The notes: generated by a model from the letters alone, not told the origin. A stretch of 64,000 bases of DNA from Fagopyrum homotropicum (GCA_033239125.1 BSWB01000004.1:31865501-31929500); one strand, 5' to 3'; counted from the first letter of the stretch, positions 23,600 to 35,772 are shown. Translations and numbers: made by a program.

Positions 23600-25439
23600 T
23601 GATAACACGATTTATGACTTAGGTTTAGGTAATTATTTAGATAGATTTCTCACTCATTCATGCACGTTTTGGCATTGGTTCATGACGTATTCGCTCAATT
23701 CATGCACATTTCTAGAAAAGACGTCTACACTACCTTTTATCGGTTTTGTAGGTAATTCGGGGATCTATTGGACGTGAATCGATACATTTGAGGGCCAAGC
23801 CTCATGATGGTACACATCCAAAGCCTTGGAGGAGCATAATTGGAGCAACAAAGGACAGAAAGAGCACTATTGGTGCAAGCAATGGAGCAACTCATGGCTA
23901 AACGAGCATAGCATGTTTCTGCTGAAGAAAATCGGACCAACTAGCAGATAAATCGGCCGATTTAATCCACTAGGTCGATTTTTGGGCCTTTGACAGCTTA
24001 AGCCACGTGTCCCACGATCTCTTGTCCGGCCTTGCTCTTGGTGGAGAATATAAGTGGTCCTGCAGGTTGTTGCTTGGGATCTCTCCTCTCCCACACTCTC
24101 ATTCACAGCTCACCAATTTGGGGGAAAAGATTAGAGCAGAAGAAAACTCTCAAGGATTGAAGGAGAAGAAGAACACCATTGTAGGAGTGATAGTAAGGTT
24201 TTGAGTGACTTTTGAGTGATTTTTGTAATCTTGGATTGAAGAACTATTGCAAGGATTGTTGGGAACGTTTTGGATCTTCATTTTAGAGTTTGTAAGTCTT
24301 GCTACAACTTAGATTCAATTGAGATTTATTGATTTTGCTTGCTTATCTTTCATTATCCATCTATGAACACCATGTATGCTTGTTTGATGATTTTGGATCT
24401 TGATATGCATACTATTGGCTAGTTTATTGTGATTCTGGAGTGATGGATTGATGGTTATGGCTTGGGTGATGATAGGATAGACTTATATGTTAGTTTAGGA
24501 TGAATTGATTGAACCAAACTTAACCAGAGAGGAAAATTGGCCTGTTCTACAGGTAAATCGGCCGATTTCCCTATGATCCACCCGATTTCCTTCTTTGTTG
24601 CTCTTTGAATGATAAATCTGTATGATTGTGGTGTTAGGTTGTTAAATCCTAGTGTTTATTAAGCCTAATTTAGCTTAGGATCACCTAATGCTATCAACCT
24701 TAGTGAAGGAAGAGATCTACCCGATGATTCCCGATCTTAGATACCTTAGAAGATGAATTCTAGGTAGTAGTGAGCCTCATAAGCCGCTATTAGATCGAGT
24801 GTGCTAGGATTATTGCTTGAGATTTCCCTATTCCGAGACTTACCCGGTAAGGAGAGGGTTACCCCTTAAGTAGTATCTAGTTTGTCTGGAATTCCTTATT
24901 TTAACCCCTTGAGACCTACCCGGTAATTAATAGGAGTTTGATGCGGGATTAGTGAAGTAAGAGACCTACCCGGTAATTACTTCCATTAGTGAAACATTCC
25001 TTCCCCAACACCGCAGCTTGTCCTTAGAATCCTTAGAACATTTAGTCCAATGCCATAACCGGAAATCTTGACCTCTAGAATCTACTTTTCTCTCTTGATC
25101 ATATACTTGTGCTTTGTGTTACTTGTTCGTTTGTTAGCTTGAGTTGTTAAGTGTTTTATTATCTTGCTTGACTTGTGATCTTTGTTTGATCACCACAAAA
25201 ACCAACAAAAATATTGAGTTTTTCCATTTTCTTTGTTTCTCATCTTATCTTAGCCTAGATTCACACTATCTTTGATCATTGTTTCACTCGATTTCACCTT
25301 AGTCTTTGTGTTCGACCTCGGAATACTATCCCTACTACAAACGTCCCGTACACTGCGGGTTCGCTAGGAGTTAGGATAAATATAACGAGTATAAATTTAA
25401 AGCTTATTGCGATTCACATCACACGATCTTAGCGTTACA
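23600..25439 (+). repeat. Element P 5' LTR (1,840 bp)
   Basis: It runs TGATAACACG to GCGTTACA. It carries a G-box CACGTG (24004-24009) 38 bases before a TATA-like AATATAAG (24047-24054), two CGGCCG palindrome cassettes (23928-23985 and 24532-24590), TACCCGGTAA repeats (24834, 24920 and 24961) and the CCGTACACTGCGGGTTCGCT box at 25346-25365. No gene. Confidence 0.92.
24004..24054 (+). promoter_or_regulatory. P LTR promoter: G-box and TATA box
   Basis: CCACGTGTC (a G-box/ABRE-like core) lies 38 bases upstream of GAATATAAGTGG. The same pair is at 34207-34257 and 62826-62876 in the Q LTRs. Placement in the middle of the U3 side fits an LTR promoter; activity is inferred. Confidence 0.6.
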
Positions 25440-25445
25440 AGTTTT

Positions 25446-25463
25446 TGGTGCCGTTGCCGGGGA
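25446..25463 (+). other. Element P primer binding site
   Basis: TGGTGCCGTTGCCGGGGA, one change from the tRNA-Asp-type TGGCGCCGTTGCCGGGGA, 6 bases after the LTR. The same variant occurs at 35639-35656 in the converted segment of Q. Confidence 0.9.
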
Positions 25464-25579
25464 CTAGGTCTAGATTGAGTCATTTTGTGATCGTTTATAG
25501 TGTAGATCTTTCTTGTTGCTTTTGATCTCTCTTTGGTTTGTGTCTTTGCTTTTCAGGACATCTCTTACTCTTTAGGTGT

Positions 25580-26868
25580 ATGCGAAGATCTCGTGGCAAG
25601 GATTTAGCTCCATTCGATCCCGAACCGGAGAAAACCCTTAGATCTAGATCCAAGAGCATTAAAAAGGGGAAAGAGATGGCCGGAAGAGACCTCCAAGCTG
25701 AATTGGATGAAGCCTTAGAGCAAATAAGGCTAAGAGATGAGCTCTTGGAGGAAGAAAGGAGACTTGCCAATGAGAGGCAAGAAGCAACTAGGAGGGAGAT
25801 TGATGAGATTAGGCAAGCCCTTGTACAAGGAGAGCTTAATCGTCAACAACCTCCACCTCGTCCACCACCACAACCGCAGCCGGCGGCGAATGTTAGGGTT
25901 GTACCCATTTCTATTGAAGAGCCACAAACTTTGGGGAGACGTATGGATCCGGCACAAAGAGCACACCGTCCGGGTGTGAACTTAGGAGATCACGCAGCCC
26001 ACAACTACGAGCTCCGCCCTCAAGTTCTACAAATGATCCGGCATAATCAATTTGGAGGGATGGAAGGAGAGTCTCCTCATCAACACTTGATGAACTATGA
26101 GATTTTGATTGAGACACTTAGACCGCCAAGATTGGAGAGCAACAACCATAAGCTTAGGGCTTTCTCCTTCTCTCTTAACGATGAAGCCTTAGCTTGGTAT
26201 CAATCTATTCCACAAGGGCGAGTTTGTACTTGGGAGGAGATGACAACCGAGTTTTTGACTAAGTTCTTCCCACCTTCCAAGACTACCGAATTAAGAGGGA
26301 AGATAAATGCCTTCGTGATGAAGGATTGAGAGAGTTTGTTTAAGTCTTGGGAGAGATTCAAAGATCTTCTCCTAGATTGTCTACACCATGGTATACCGAA
26401 AATTGAGCTATTGGAGATCTACTTCAAGGGACTTGATGAAGATAGCCAATTCAAGCTTCAATCCCTCTCCGGTGGGACTTTCATGGAGAAGCATATGGAT
26501 GATGCTTGGGAGTTTGTAGAGAAACAAGCTCTAGTGATTGAGAAATACTCCCATAGGAAGAGTGAAGGGAGAAAGGCGGGAGCATATGAGGTGAGTGAGG
26601 TCACCATGAGCAATTTCAAGCTTGACTCCATCAACAACGAGCTAAAGTCCTTGAGGGAGTTGTGTGCTACAACTTTGAAGAACCAAACAACTCCTCAAGT
26701 GCTTCCACAAGCTAACTTATCTTCCAAGGAGGAGGATGTGAATTACATGGGAAGGGGCAATTACAACAACTATCAAGGCCCAAGGAACTTCAACAACAAC
26801 CGGCAATTCAACAATTACCGGCCCAACCACAACCATCCCGGGTTTTCCTACTCTAACCCGGATGGAGC
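25580..26868 (+). pseudogene. gag: Element P gag, N-terminal part (nonsense mutation, CACTA insertion)
   Basis: It starts MRRSRGKDLAPFD, followed by a coiled-coil (LQAELDEALEQIRLRDELLE...), a Pro-rich linker and the Retrotrans_gag capsid region (LAWYQSIPQGR, FLTKFFPPSK). A TGA at 26327-26329 replaces an Arg codon present in Q. The frame then continues to the CACTA insertion at 26872. The C-terminal part is Asn/Arg-rich (NNRQFNNYRPNHNH) with no CCHC knuckle. It encodes the structural capsid protein in intact relatives. The block up to about 26361 is copied in Q at 35773-36554. Confidence 0.9.
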
Positions 26869-26871
26869 CTT
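26869..26871. repeat. CACTA target duplication, left (CTT)
   Basis: CTT before the terminus at 26872, repeated at 31043-31045. The uninterrupted Q gag has a single CTT at this point (GCCTTGAACCC). Confidence 0.9.
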
Positions 26872-26889
26872 CACCAGTACAAAAAAACA

Positions 26890-27360
26890 CATTGGTTACA
26901 GTACATTTAACACGGTTCCGTGTTTTTGTGTGGTAAATATGCAAAATCAACTTTTTTACCACGGTTGTCCAAAAAACCGCGTTAAAAATACTTATAATTT
27001 ACCTCGGTTCACCGAATAACCGTGGTAAATTATAGTATCACCCATTTTAACACGGTTACCCTGCGAACCGTGTTAAAGTTTTTGTTATAATATAACGGTT
27101 ACTTGTAACCGTGTTAAACTTGTGTGTCATTTATCACGGTTCTTTTCGAAACCGTAGTAAAAATATTTACGATTTACCATGGTTCTCCTCTAAACCGTGT
27201 TAAATAAGCGTATGAACACAATTTACCACGTCTTTCAATCAACCGTGTTAAATATTATTTAAAAAATAATTTGAAAATTTTTTAGAAAGCGCAAGATTTG
27301 CTGGGAATTAAATAAAATTCATTAAAACCGTGTTAAAAAGCACCGATCAACCGTGTTAAA
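26890..27360. repeat. CACTA left subterminal repeat array
   Basis: Many copies, in both orientations, of TTTAACACGGTT / AACCGTGTTAAA and the TTTACCACGGTT variant. Such arrays bind the TnpA-like protein in studied CACTA elements; here that role is inferred. Confidence 0.85.
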
Positions 27361-27481
27361 GATAAGATATTCCGTACGTATATAAATCTCTACTTGACCT
27401 AAAAATTAGATCTAGCGAGTCCTTGTTCTCCAACGATTAAATAATATTATTTAAAAAATAATTTGGATTTTGGGTGGGATT

Positions 27482-27664
27482 TGTAATACCCAAAAATTTA
27501 ATTTTTGATAGATTCCGAGTCAAACCGACTTCGATCGGTTTGGACCTATTCCATCGTCTTATCATTTTAGGTGTTTGAATATCACATAATCTTTTATCAA
27601 AATTTTAATGATCTTTTTATTTTACTTTTTTCTAACAATCTTCTAGTATACATATCTTTAATCG

Positions 27665-27669
<5 letters not shown>
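27482..27669 (+). mobile_element. Possible LTR-start fragment inside CACTA
   Basis: TGTAATACCCAAAAATTT followed by ATTCCGAGTCAAACCG resembles the start of the LTR at 1998 on its minus strand (TGTAATATCCGG..., TTCCGACTCAAACCGG). No matching end or duplication was found, so this is tentative. Confidence 0.35.

Positions 27670-27741
<72 letters not shown>
27670..27741. repeat. (AT)n microsatellite
   Basis: About 35 uninterrupted AT dinucleotides. The apparent open frame across it is an artefact of the repeat. Confidence 0.97.
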
Positions 27742-27745
<4 letters not shown>

Positions 27746-29135
27746 GAAATAGGGGATCGGCGTGTTGCATTCTCCTTCTAATTTTTGCAAATCTTACCTA
27801 TTAGGTACGTGATTTTAGGAGTTGTTGGAATGAATCGAGTTTCTTGTGGGATTACGGTTCTCTTCTTTTATTTACTCTACTCTTAACTTCCCTCGATCGA
27901 TATCTCCTCCGTCTCTCCCATCGTTCTTGCAACGAAGAAACTATATCGTGTCCTTTGTGAGTTAATTGGGTTGGCTTTGCGGTTAAGGCCTATCACGGTA
28001 TCACCGGAAAATTGTAGGTTTCGTTGGACAATTCCGGGTAAGCTCCTTCTTGTTTCTAGTGTTGTATCCATGGGTATATCTCCTTCAATTCTTTCTTCAT
28101 GGACTGATCTACAACCTTCATGTGAACCGTTGTTAATTCATAACTTTGACTTTTTCGATACCGTCGTCTCTCATCTCACTGTCGTCTTCCTGGAGTAGTG
28201 TTGGCGAATGTTGGTGGGGTTTGTTCGTAGTCCAAAGTTTACCGAAGTCGGGCCTTCTATGCGCAACGGGTAAGTTGCCTCGTTTCTTTCATTCTGCTGT
28301 GTTATTTTATGGGCTTTTGAAAAGTAGTTAAGAGTTCTTAATTATGGATCTATAGTACTAGAAACTCAGTAGATTATAAGTTAAAGTTTAGAAATAATCG
28401 ATTAAGTTGTTAGGGTTTTGATCGATTGTGGGGTGCAACTGTTATATAAGTATCATACATGCTTGCTACTAACCAGAGTATATCAAACGATAGGTTGCTT
28501 GCTGACATGTAGTTATTTTAGTACCTATTATTTTATATATTAGATGAGTAGGTGTTATATATATATATATATATAATTATATTTCAACACCGAATATAAG
28601 GATAGTAGATTGTTTAGACACTACGTAGAAATGGTAACAAATGTTTATATACGTGTGTTGTTTAGGACAATCGGGTGGTATCAATTCATTTTTTGGACGC
28701 TCTATACAATTTCAAATAATTGGTATATTTTAGGTGTTTATCCTTCGAAATTAAGGCTTTATAATGTTTTAAGGAAAACTGCTTTGAGGCACGTTTTGGA
28801 ACTTGTTATAAGAAAAATTGCTTTGAGGCGGGTTCTGTCTTGGTTTTTTTTTTTTTTTTTTGTGTTTTAGAAGCCTTCTACTTATTGTGAAAACTACCTG
28901 TATATGTTTTTTTGCAGAAATCGATCGTAGAGAGGTTATTTCTTCATTTTATAGCTCAAGGAGTTCCTCTTTAAAACTTAAGGTAAGTTAAACTGAACCA
29001 TCTTTATTATTTGATTTTGATTTGGTTAGATCGATATAGTTTAAAATACCCTTTTCTTGTTAGTGCACTTAGTATAATTAGATTAGATTAAAGTACCCTT
29101 TTTGTGTTTTATGCATAGAAAAACAATCTCTTATT

Positions 29136-30156
29136 ATGGATAAAACTTGGATGACTGCAAATCAATTGTCCCAAGAATATGGAAATGGTGTTGCACAATT
29201 TGTAAATCAAGCATTTGGATATTACGGAGAGGGTAGGAAAATACTATGTCCATGTTTAAGGGGCGGAAATATTCAGACTATTAGTGGTGATCAATTGAAA
29301 GGACATCTAATAATTTATGGGATTGATATAAATTACCAACGATGGATATGGCATTGTGAGCTAAATAATATTAGCTTAAATCATAAAGAGGATGATGAGG
29401 AGGAGGAGGATCATAAGGGTGAGAGGTTAGAAGATATGATACATGATATTGAAGACAATATACATGGCTTGAGAAATGAATTTAACCGTCTGTTTGGTGA
29501 TTTAAAAGTACCACTTTATCCCAGCTGCTCAAAATTTACTCAATTAGCCTGTGTAAATAGGGGTATGAACGTGTGGATTGCTAACAAATCTCTCAACAAG
29601 CCTAACAAGGCGATAAAGTGGATTGAAGTAAATGTTAGGTTTAATTAACTTTGTTAGCAAAAGTTTATTATGAAATATGTTGATTCACTCTTCAATTTAT
29701 TAGTCTATAAAAAATTTTGTGATGACTTATCTCTAAATTCATTGATGTAGATTATTTTGTAGTGCACTCACAAGAAAAATAATGCAAATTGTGGTTATTA
29801 TGTACTTCGATTTATTCAAGAGATTATCTTAGGAGGACAAGATCACCTTGCTAAGAAGGTATGTGTATAATTGTAGTTACTTCTCTAAATATTTACAATT
29901 ATTAACTTGTCAAAACCGTCACTTGTCAAAATCGATTTATTATTAGTGAAGTTCACTTTCTTATGGCTTGCATAAGCTATATTCACTTTTTTTGTGTTTT
30001 CATGTATATATGACATGTTTTCTCACTAAATCATTTCCCCTTAAATGACAGTGGTTTTCGGAGTTAGCTAAGTCGGCGCCGTATTCACCAAAGCAAATCG
30101 ATGAGGTTCGAGATCAGTGGGTTAGTTATGTGCAACAATTCATACGTGTACACTAG
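29136..30156 (+). CDS. CACTA gene: Transpos_assoc domain joined to Ulp1-type protease C-terminus
   Basis: A three-exon model fits intron rules and keeps one frame: 29136-29627, 29763-29858, 30052-30156 (introns GT...AG). It gives about 230 residues. Exon 1 begins MDKTWMTANQLSQEYGNGV with KILCPC and HLIIYGI, typical of the plant transposase-associated domain, followed by an acidic segment. Exons 2-3 give NANCGYYVLRF, the catalytic-Cys block of C48 (Ulp1-like) proteases, and a C-terminal helix ending at TAG. The transposase core and the His/Asp part of the protease are missing, so internal deletion probably fused the two. Upstream introns in the 5' leader are likely (AG at 29117-29118). Protease activity is unlikely. 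Confidence 0.65.
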
Positions 30157-30469
30157 TTGCATTGGTTTCATTAAGTAGAAAGAACGGATATTGAAGTAAA
30201 TAGCTAGGTATCTTATGAAATACTTATGGATTTTTAGTGACTAGTATTTTGAGATCATCGAAATGATTATTTGTTGTCAATTGACATGGTTATATTTGAT
30301 TGATCGATCATCATGTTGTTGTTGATGATTGTCTTTGAGTATTATTTGTCGGTTAACCTGCCAGTTTAACTTGTTCATTGTGTTGGATTACTACAGGTGT
30401 ACGGTATATATGCACAACAATATAGCATAGTCAAAAAAGAATATATAATATTACTTCAGTTGTAGATGA

Positions 30470-31025
30470 AACCGTGATAAACACATTTATCACGGTCAAA
30501 TTCATATTTAACACGCGCTACTAATTTATCACGGTTCAGTATTATTACAAGGTTTCAACATTATTACCACGGTTCTATAGCACCGTGTTAAACACGTTAA
30601 AACACATTTCGAAGAGAACCATGGTAAACACGATTAACACGGTTCAAAGAGAACCGTGGTAAACACGATTAACACGGTTCGAAGGGAACTAGCAAACACG
30701 ATTGACACGACAATTTTAACACAGTTGGGATGGAACCGTGGTAAAACTGCATGTGGTAAACATGTTTAACACAGTTCAGGGGTCAACCGTTGTAAACACG
30801 TTTAACACGGTTCGAGCCGAACCGTGTTAAAGCTGCATGTGGTAAACGTGTTTACCACGGTTCCCGTCTAACCGTGTTAAACACGTTTACCACGGTGGAA
30901 ACATGAACCGTTGTAAACACGTTTAACATGGTTCTGGCCCAACCGTATTAAACACATTTACCACATGCAGTTTTAGCACGGTTCATAATCGTGTTAAATA
31001 ATACACACGGAACCGTGTTAAATGT
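30470..31025. repeat. CACTA right subterminal repeat array
   Basis: Repeated AACCGTGTTAAA, AACCGTGGTAAA and inverse forms at close spacing up to the right terminus. It is denser than the left array. Confidence 0.88.
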
Positions 31026-31042
31026 GCACTTATGTACTAGTG

Positions 31043-31045
31043 CTT
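31043..31045. repeat. CACTA target duplication, right (CTT)
   Basis: Second CTT, after which the P gag frame resumes at AACCCTCCCGC. Confidence 0.9.
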
Positions 31046-33802
31046 GAACCCTCCCGCTTCCACAAGCACAACTCCACTACCAAAAGCTTCACACGAGCCT
31101 CCACCCGGAATTACTCAACCTCCAAAGGATAGAACCGAAATGATGTTTGAGCAATTGCTTGGAAGGTTGAGTGGTCTTGAGAGCACCGTGACTTCTATTT
31201 CCAAGGCTCAACAAGTTTTGGAAGCACAAGTGTTCCAAAAGGCGGGTGAAGCCCATAGAGATCCGGGAAAGCTTCCCGGAAGGACCGAAGACAACCCAAG
31301 AGGCCAAGTGTTGGCCATTACAACGAGGAGTGGGTTGAGCATGAAGGATAATTTGCCCAAGGAGAATGCTAAAGGGAAGCAAGTGGTGAATGAAGAAGAG
31401 CCATTGCAAAAAGATGGAGGCAAGAGCAAGGATGTTGAGCCAACATATGTGGCACCGCCTCCATACAAGCCACCACTACCGTTCCCCCAATCACGAGCAA
31501 GATCTCGCTTGGACAATCCCTTAGGTAAATTCCTTGAACTTATGTCTAAATTGCATATTAACATTCCGTTCATGGATGCTATCTTAGGTATGCCGGCATA
31601 TGGCAAGTTCTTGAAGGAAATACTCTCCAACAAAAGGAAGTTGGAGGAGTATGGGGAGATAAGGATGACTAAGAGATCCTCGGAGTTGATTCAAACGATG
31701 AAGGAGGAGATGCCTCCTAAGCTAAGGGATCCGGGATCCTTTTGTGTGCCAATCGGAGTAGGAGAAGTGAAGTATGACGCCCTATGTGATCTTGTGGCAA
31801 GTGTAAGCATCATTCCGCTTGCACTTTGCAACAAGGTTGGGCTAGGAGAGCCAAAGCCGGTCAAAATGACCCTTTACATGGCGGACCGCTCAATCACTCA
31901 TCCGGTTGGAATCTTGGAAGACATCCCAGTGCAATTAGGGAAGTTCTATGTGCCCGTAGACTTCGTTATTTTGGACATCCCGGCGGACTATCCGGTTCCT
32001 ATCATCTTGGGGAGACCTTTCCTAGCTATATCCGGATCTCTAGTGGATTGCAAGAATGGAACCCTCTCCTTCAACATTGGAGAAGAAAACATCAAGTTCA
32101 AGCTGTCCACAATGATGAAAGGACCAACCCTTGATGAAGATGTATTCAACATAGTTGAAGAAGAGGAGTCTAGAGAGGTTGTGAGCTCAATCTTGCTCAA
32201 GGATCCACTTGAGAAGGTTCTTAGCTCAAGCTTGATGGAAGAAGGAGTTGAGGAGAGTAGCAATGAAGTAATCAAGGCCTTGAATGCATTGGACGAGCTA
32301 CCAAGTGTTGGATTTGAAGTGCTAGAAGAAGGGAGAAAGTGGTAGAAAAATCGGACTGGAGGGTCCAGATTGGCCGATTTTTGCCCTTGTGCTGAAATTT
32401 CAGCCAGTTCAGCAAAAACAGAAACTCAGATCGACCCACTGCAAGAAAAATCGGCCGATTTTTCCTCCTGGGCCGATTTTCCTGAGTCTTTTCAGCATCA
32501 ACCACTTGAGTGTGAGCAATCATCAAGGGACTTCAAGGAGGCTTCCATGGCTTTGCAATCATCTCAACCTACATTGTATGGATCATCTCCAACCGAAAAA
32601 GGTCCTCCTCAACTTGATCTTAAACCTCTCCCTTCTCATTTAAAGTATGCTTTCCTTGGTTCAAATTCTACTTATCCGGTGATTGTGAATGCATCTTTGA
32701 ATGATGATGAACTTGATAAATTGCTGAATGAATTGAAACTGCATAGAAAGGCAATAGGATACACCATTGATGACCTTGTTGGCATAAAACCCTCTTTGTG
32801 CATGCATAAGATAATGATGGAAGATAATTATAAACCCTCTATTGAACATCAAAGAAGGCTAAATCCTATAATGAAAGAGGTAGTTAAGAAGGAGATCATA
32901 AAGTTGCTAGATGCGGGAATTATCTACCCTATATCGGATAGTAAATGGGTTAGTCCCGTTCATATAGTACCTAAGAAGGGTGGGATGACCGTAGTGACCA
33001 ATGAGAACAATGAACTAATCCCGACTAGGACAGTTACGGGGTGGAGGATGTGTATTGACTATAGGAAGCTTAACATGGCCTCTAGGAAAGATCACTTCCC
33101 CCTTCCCTTTATTGACCAAATGCTAGAGAGATTAGCTCAACATTCCCATTTTTGTTACTTAGATGGCTATAGTGGATTCTTCCAAATCCCTATCCACCCC
33201 GATGACCAAGAGAAAACCACATTTACATGTCCATGGGGAACTTTTGCATATAGGAGAATGCCATTTGGGTTGTGTAATGCACCCGCCACCTTCCAAAGGT
33301 GTATGATGGCTATCTTTTCGGAATACATTGAAAATATCATGGAAGTGTTCATGGATGATTTCTCTGTTTATGGTTCTTCCTTTGATAATTGCTTGGCTAA
33401 CTTATCATTAGTATTGCAAAGATGTGAGGAGACAAATCTTGTCTTAAATTGGGAAAAATGCCACTTCATGGTAAGTGAAGGTATTGTGTTAGGACACTTG
33501 GTGTCTAACCGTGGCATTGAGGATGACAGGGCCAAGATTGAGACGATAGAGAAGTTGCCACCACCTACCTCGGTGAAAGGGGTAAGGAGTTTCTTAGGGC
33601 ATGCCGGTTTTTACCGGAGGTTTATTCAAGACTTCTCTAAAATTTCTAAGCCCCTTACTAACCTACTAATGAAGGATGTTGAATTTGTTTTCTCCAAAGA
33701 TTGCCTTGAGGCTTTTTGTAGGTTGGAGAACGCCTTGATCTCCGCACCTATCATGCAACCTCCGGATTGGAGTTTACCGTTTGAGATCATGTGTGATGCA
33801 AG
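31046..33802 (+). pseudogene. pol: Element P gag end, protease, RT (truncated by Q)
   Basis: It continues P gag after the CACTA element. The aspartic protease reads DLVAS at 31788-31802 where Q and C have DLGAS; loss of the active-site Gly should inactivate it. A TAG at 32343-32345 interrupts the protease-RT linker. RT is then open with the DGYSGFFQIP, MPFGLCNAPATF and FMDD blocks. At 33803 it runs into the Q LTR, just after the DAS that begins RNase H. The linker contains two CGGCCG palindrome cassettes (32346-32382 and 32436-32480) translated as KSADF-type peptides. Confidence 0.9.
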
Positions 33803-35632
33803 TGATAACAAGATTTATGACTTAGGATTAGGTAATCATTTAGATATATTTCTCACTCATTCATGCACGTTTTGGCATTGGTTCATGACGTCTTCGCTCA
33901 ATTCATGCACATTTCTAGAAAAGACGTCTACACTACCTTTTATCGGTTTTGTAGGTAATTCGGGGATCTATTGGACGTTAATCGATACATTTGAGGGCCA
34001 AGCCTCATGATGGTACACATCCAAAGCCTTGGAGGAGCATAATTGGATCAACAAAGGACACAAAGACAACCATTGGTGCAAGCAATGGAGCAACTCATGG
34101 CTAGACGATCATAGCATGCTTCTGTTGAAGAAAATCGACCTACACCCAGGAAAATCGGCCGATTTTTTTCCTCTGGGTCGATTTTTAGGCCTTTGACAGC
34201 TTAAGCCACGTGTCCCACGATCTCTTGTCCGTCCTTGCTCTTGGTGGAGAATATAAGTGGTCCTTCAGGTGGTTGCTGAGCTCCCCCCCCCTCTCCCACA
34301 CTCTCATTGACAGCTCATTTTGATCTTGGAAAAAGATTGGAGGAGAAGAAAAGCTCTCAAAGATTGAAGGAAGAAGAAGAACACCATTCTAAGAGTTTAG
34401 AGGGATTTTGAGTGATTTTGCAATCTTGGATTGAAGAACTAATTACAAGGATTGTTAAGAACGTTTTGAATCTTCATTTTAGAGTTTGTAAGTCTTGCTA
34501 CAACTTGGATTTGGCTGAGATTTATTGATTTTGCTTACTCATCTTTCATTACTCATCTATGAACACCATGTATGCTTGTTTGATGATTTTGGATCTTGAT
34601 ATGCATATTATTGGCTAGTTTCTTGTGATTTTAGAGTGATGGATTGATGGTTATGGCTTGGGTGATGATAGGATGGACTTATATGTTAGTTTAGGATGAT
34701 TTGTATGCAAGAAACCCACCCCAGGAAGAAAAATCGACCTGTTCATCAGATAAATCGGCCGATTTATCTGTAGAACAGCCCGATTTATTCTCCTGTTGCT
34801 CTTTAAATGATAAATCTGCATGTTGGGGTCCTTGGTTGTTTAAATCCTAGTGTTTATTAAGCCTAATTTAGCTTAGAATCACCTAATGCTACCAACCTAA
34901 GTGAGGGAAGAGATCTACCCGATGATTTCTGATCTTAGATACCTAAGATGATGAATGCTAGGTAGTAGTGAGCCTCATAAGCCGCTATTGGATTGAGTGT
35001 GCTAGGATTATTGCTTGAGATCTCCCTATTCCGAGACTTACCCGGTAAGGAGAGGGTTACCCTTAAGTAGTATCTAGTTTGTGTGGAATTCCTTACTCTA
35101 ACCCCTAGAGACTTACCCGGTAATAGGAGTTTGATGCGGGATTAGTGAAGTGAGAGACCTACCCGGTAATTGCTTCCATTAGCGAAACATTCTTTCCCCA
35201 ATACCGCAATTTGTCCTTAGAACCCTTAGAACCTTGAGTCCAATGCCATAACCGGAAATCTTGACCTCTAGAATCTACTTTTCTCTCTTGATCATATACT
35301 TGTGCTTTGTGTTACTTGTTCGTTTGTTAGCTTGAGTTGTTAAGTGTTTTATTATCTTGCTTGACTTGTGATCTTTGTTTGATCACCACAAAAACCAACA
35401 AAAATATTGAGTTTTTCCATTTTCTTTGTTTCTCATCTTATCTTAGCCTAGATTCACACTATCTTTGATCATTGTTTCACTCGATTTCACCTTAGTCTTT
35501 GTGTTCGACCTCGGAATACTATCCCTACTACAAACGTCCCGTACACTGCGGGTTCGCTAGGAGTTAGGATAAATATAACGAGTATAAATTTAAAGCTTAT
35601 TGCGATTCACATCACACGATCTTAGCGTTACA
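33803..35632 (+). repeat. Element Q 5' LTR (1,830 bp, 3' part P-like)
   Basis: It runs TGATAACAAG to GCGTTACA. Up to about 35245 it follows the Q 3' LTR (62423 onward). From 35305 it follows the P LTR (CTTTGTGTTACTTGTTCG, where Q has TTTTGTGTTACTTACTCG). It carries a G-box at 34207, a TATA at 34250 and palindrome cassettes at 34131-34185 and 34731-34790. Confidence 0.9.
34739..34778. other. Extended CGGCCG palindrome in LTR
   Basis: A 24-bp perfect palindrome at 34747-34770 centred on CGGCCG is flanked by CTGTTC (34739-34744) and GAACAG (34773-34778), so about 40 bp can fold back. It is repeated in the Q 3' LTR near 63355-63395. Confidence 0.85.
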
Positions 35633-35638
35633 AGTTTT

Positions 35639-35656
35639 TGGTGCCGTTGCCGGGGA
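35639..35656 (+). other. Primer binding site in duplicated unit 1
   Basis: TGGTGCCGTTGCCGGGGA, the P variant, 6 bases after the LTR end at 35632. Confidence 0.88.
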
Positions 35657-35772
35657 CTAGGTCTAGATTGAGTCATTTTGTGATCGTTTATAGTGTAGAT
35701 CTTTCTTGTTGCTTTTGATCTCTCTTTGGTTTGTGTCTTTGCTTTTCAGGACATCTCTTACTCTTTAGGTGT

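Larger units (their letters stand above)
26872..31042 (+). mobile_element. CACTA (En/Spm-type) DNA transposon in P gag
   Basis: A 4,171-bp insertion flanked by a 3-bp duplication (CTT). Ends are CACCAGTACA on the left and TGTACTAGTG on the right (CACTAGTACA inverted). The left end has CACCA in place of the canonical CACTA, which may impair mobility. Dense subterminal repeats of AACCGTGTTAAA / TTTACCACGGTT lie at both ends. The interior holds a small gene with a transposase-associated domain joined to an Ulp1-type protease fragment, an AT microsatellite and an LTR-like fragment. A full transposase is absent, so it is a non-autonomous deletion derivative. Confidence 0.92.
23600..33802 (+). mobile_element. 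Element P: Athila-like retrotransposon, 5' part
   Basis: 5' LTR 23600-25439, tRNA-Asp-type PBS 25446-25463, gag from 25580, CACTA insertion 26872-31042, then protease and RT up to 33802. There the frame stops at the TGATAACAAG start of another LTR (element Q). The simplest reading is that Q is inserted in P, with TSD GCAAG (33798-33802) predicted again beyond the window; the rest of P pol and its 3' LTR should follow there. P inserted into element E. Confidence 0.85.

Noticed and set aside
27571..27804. Ile/Tyr-repeat open frame
   Set aside because: Created by the (AT)n microsatellite.
33803..33806. Deletion joining P pol to its own 3' LTR through TGAT microhomology
   Set aside because: The LTR is followed by a primer site and gag and matches the LTR at 62423, so nested insertion of Q explains it better; still testable beyond the window.
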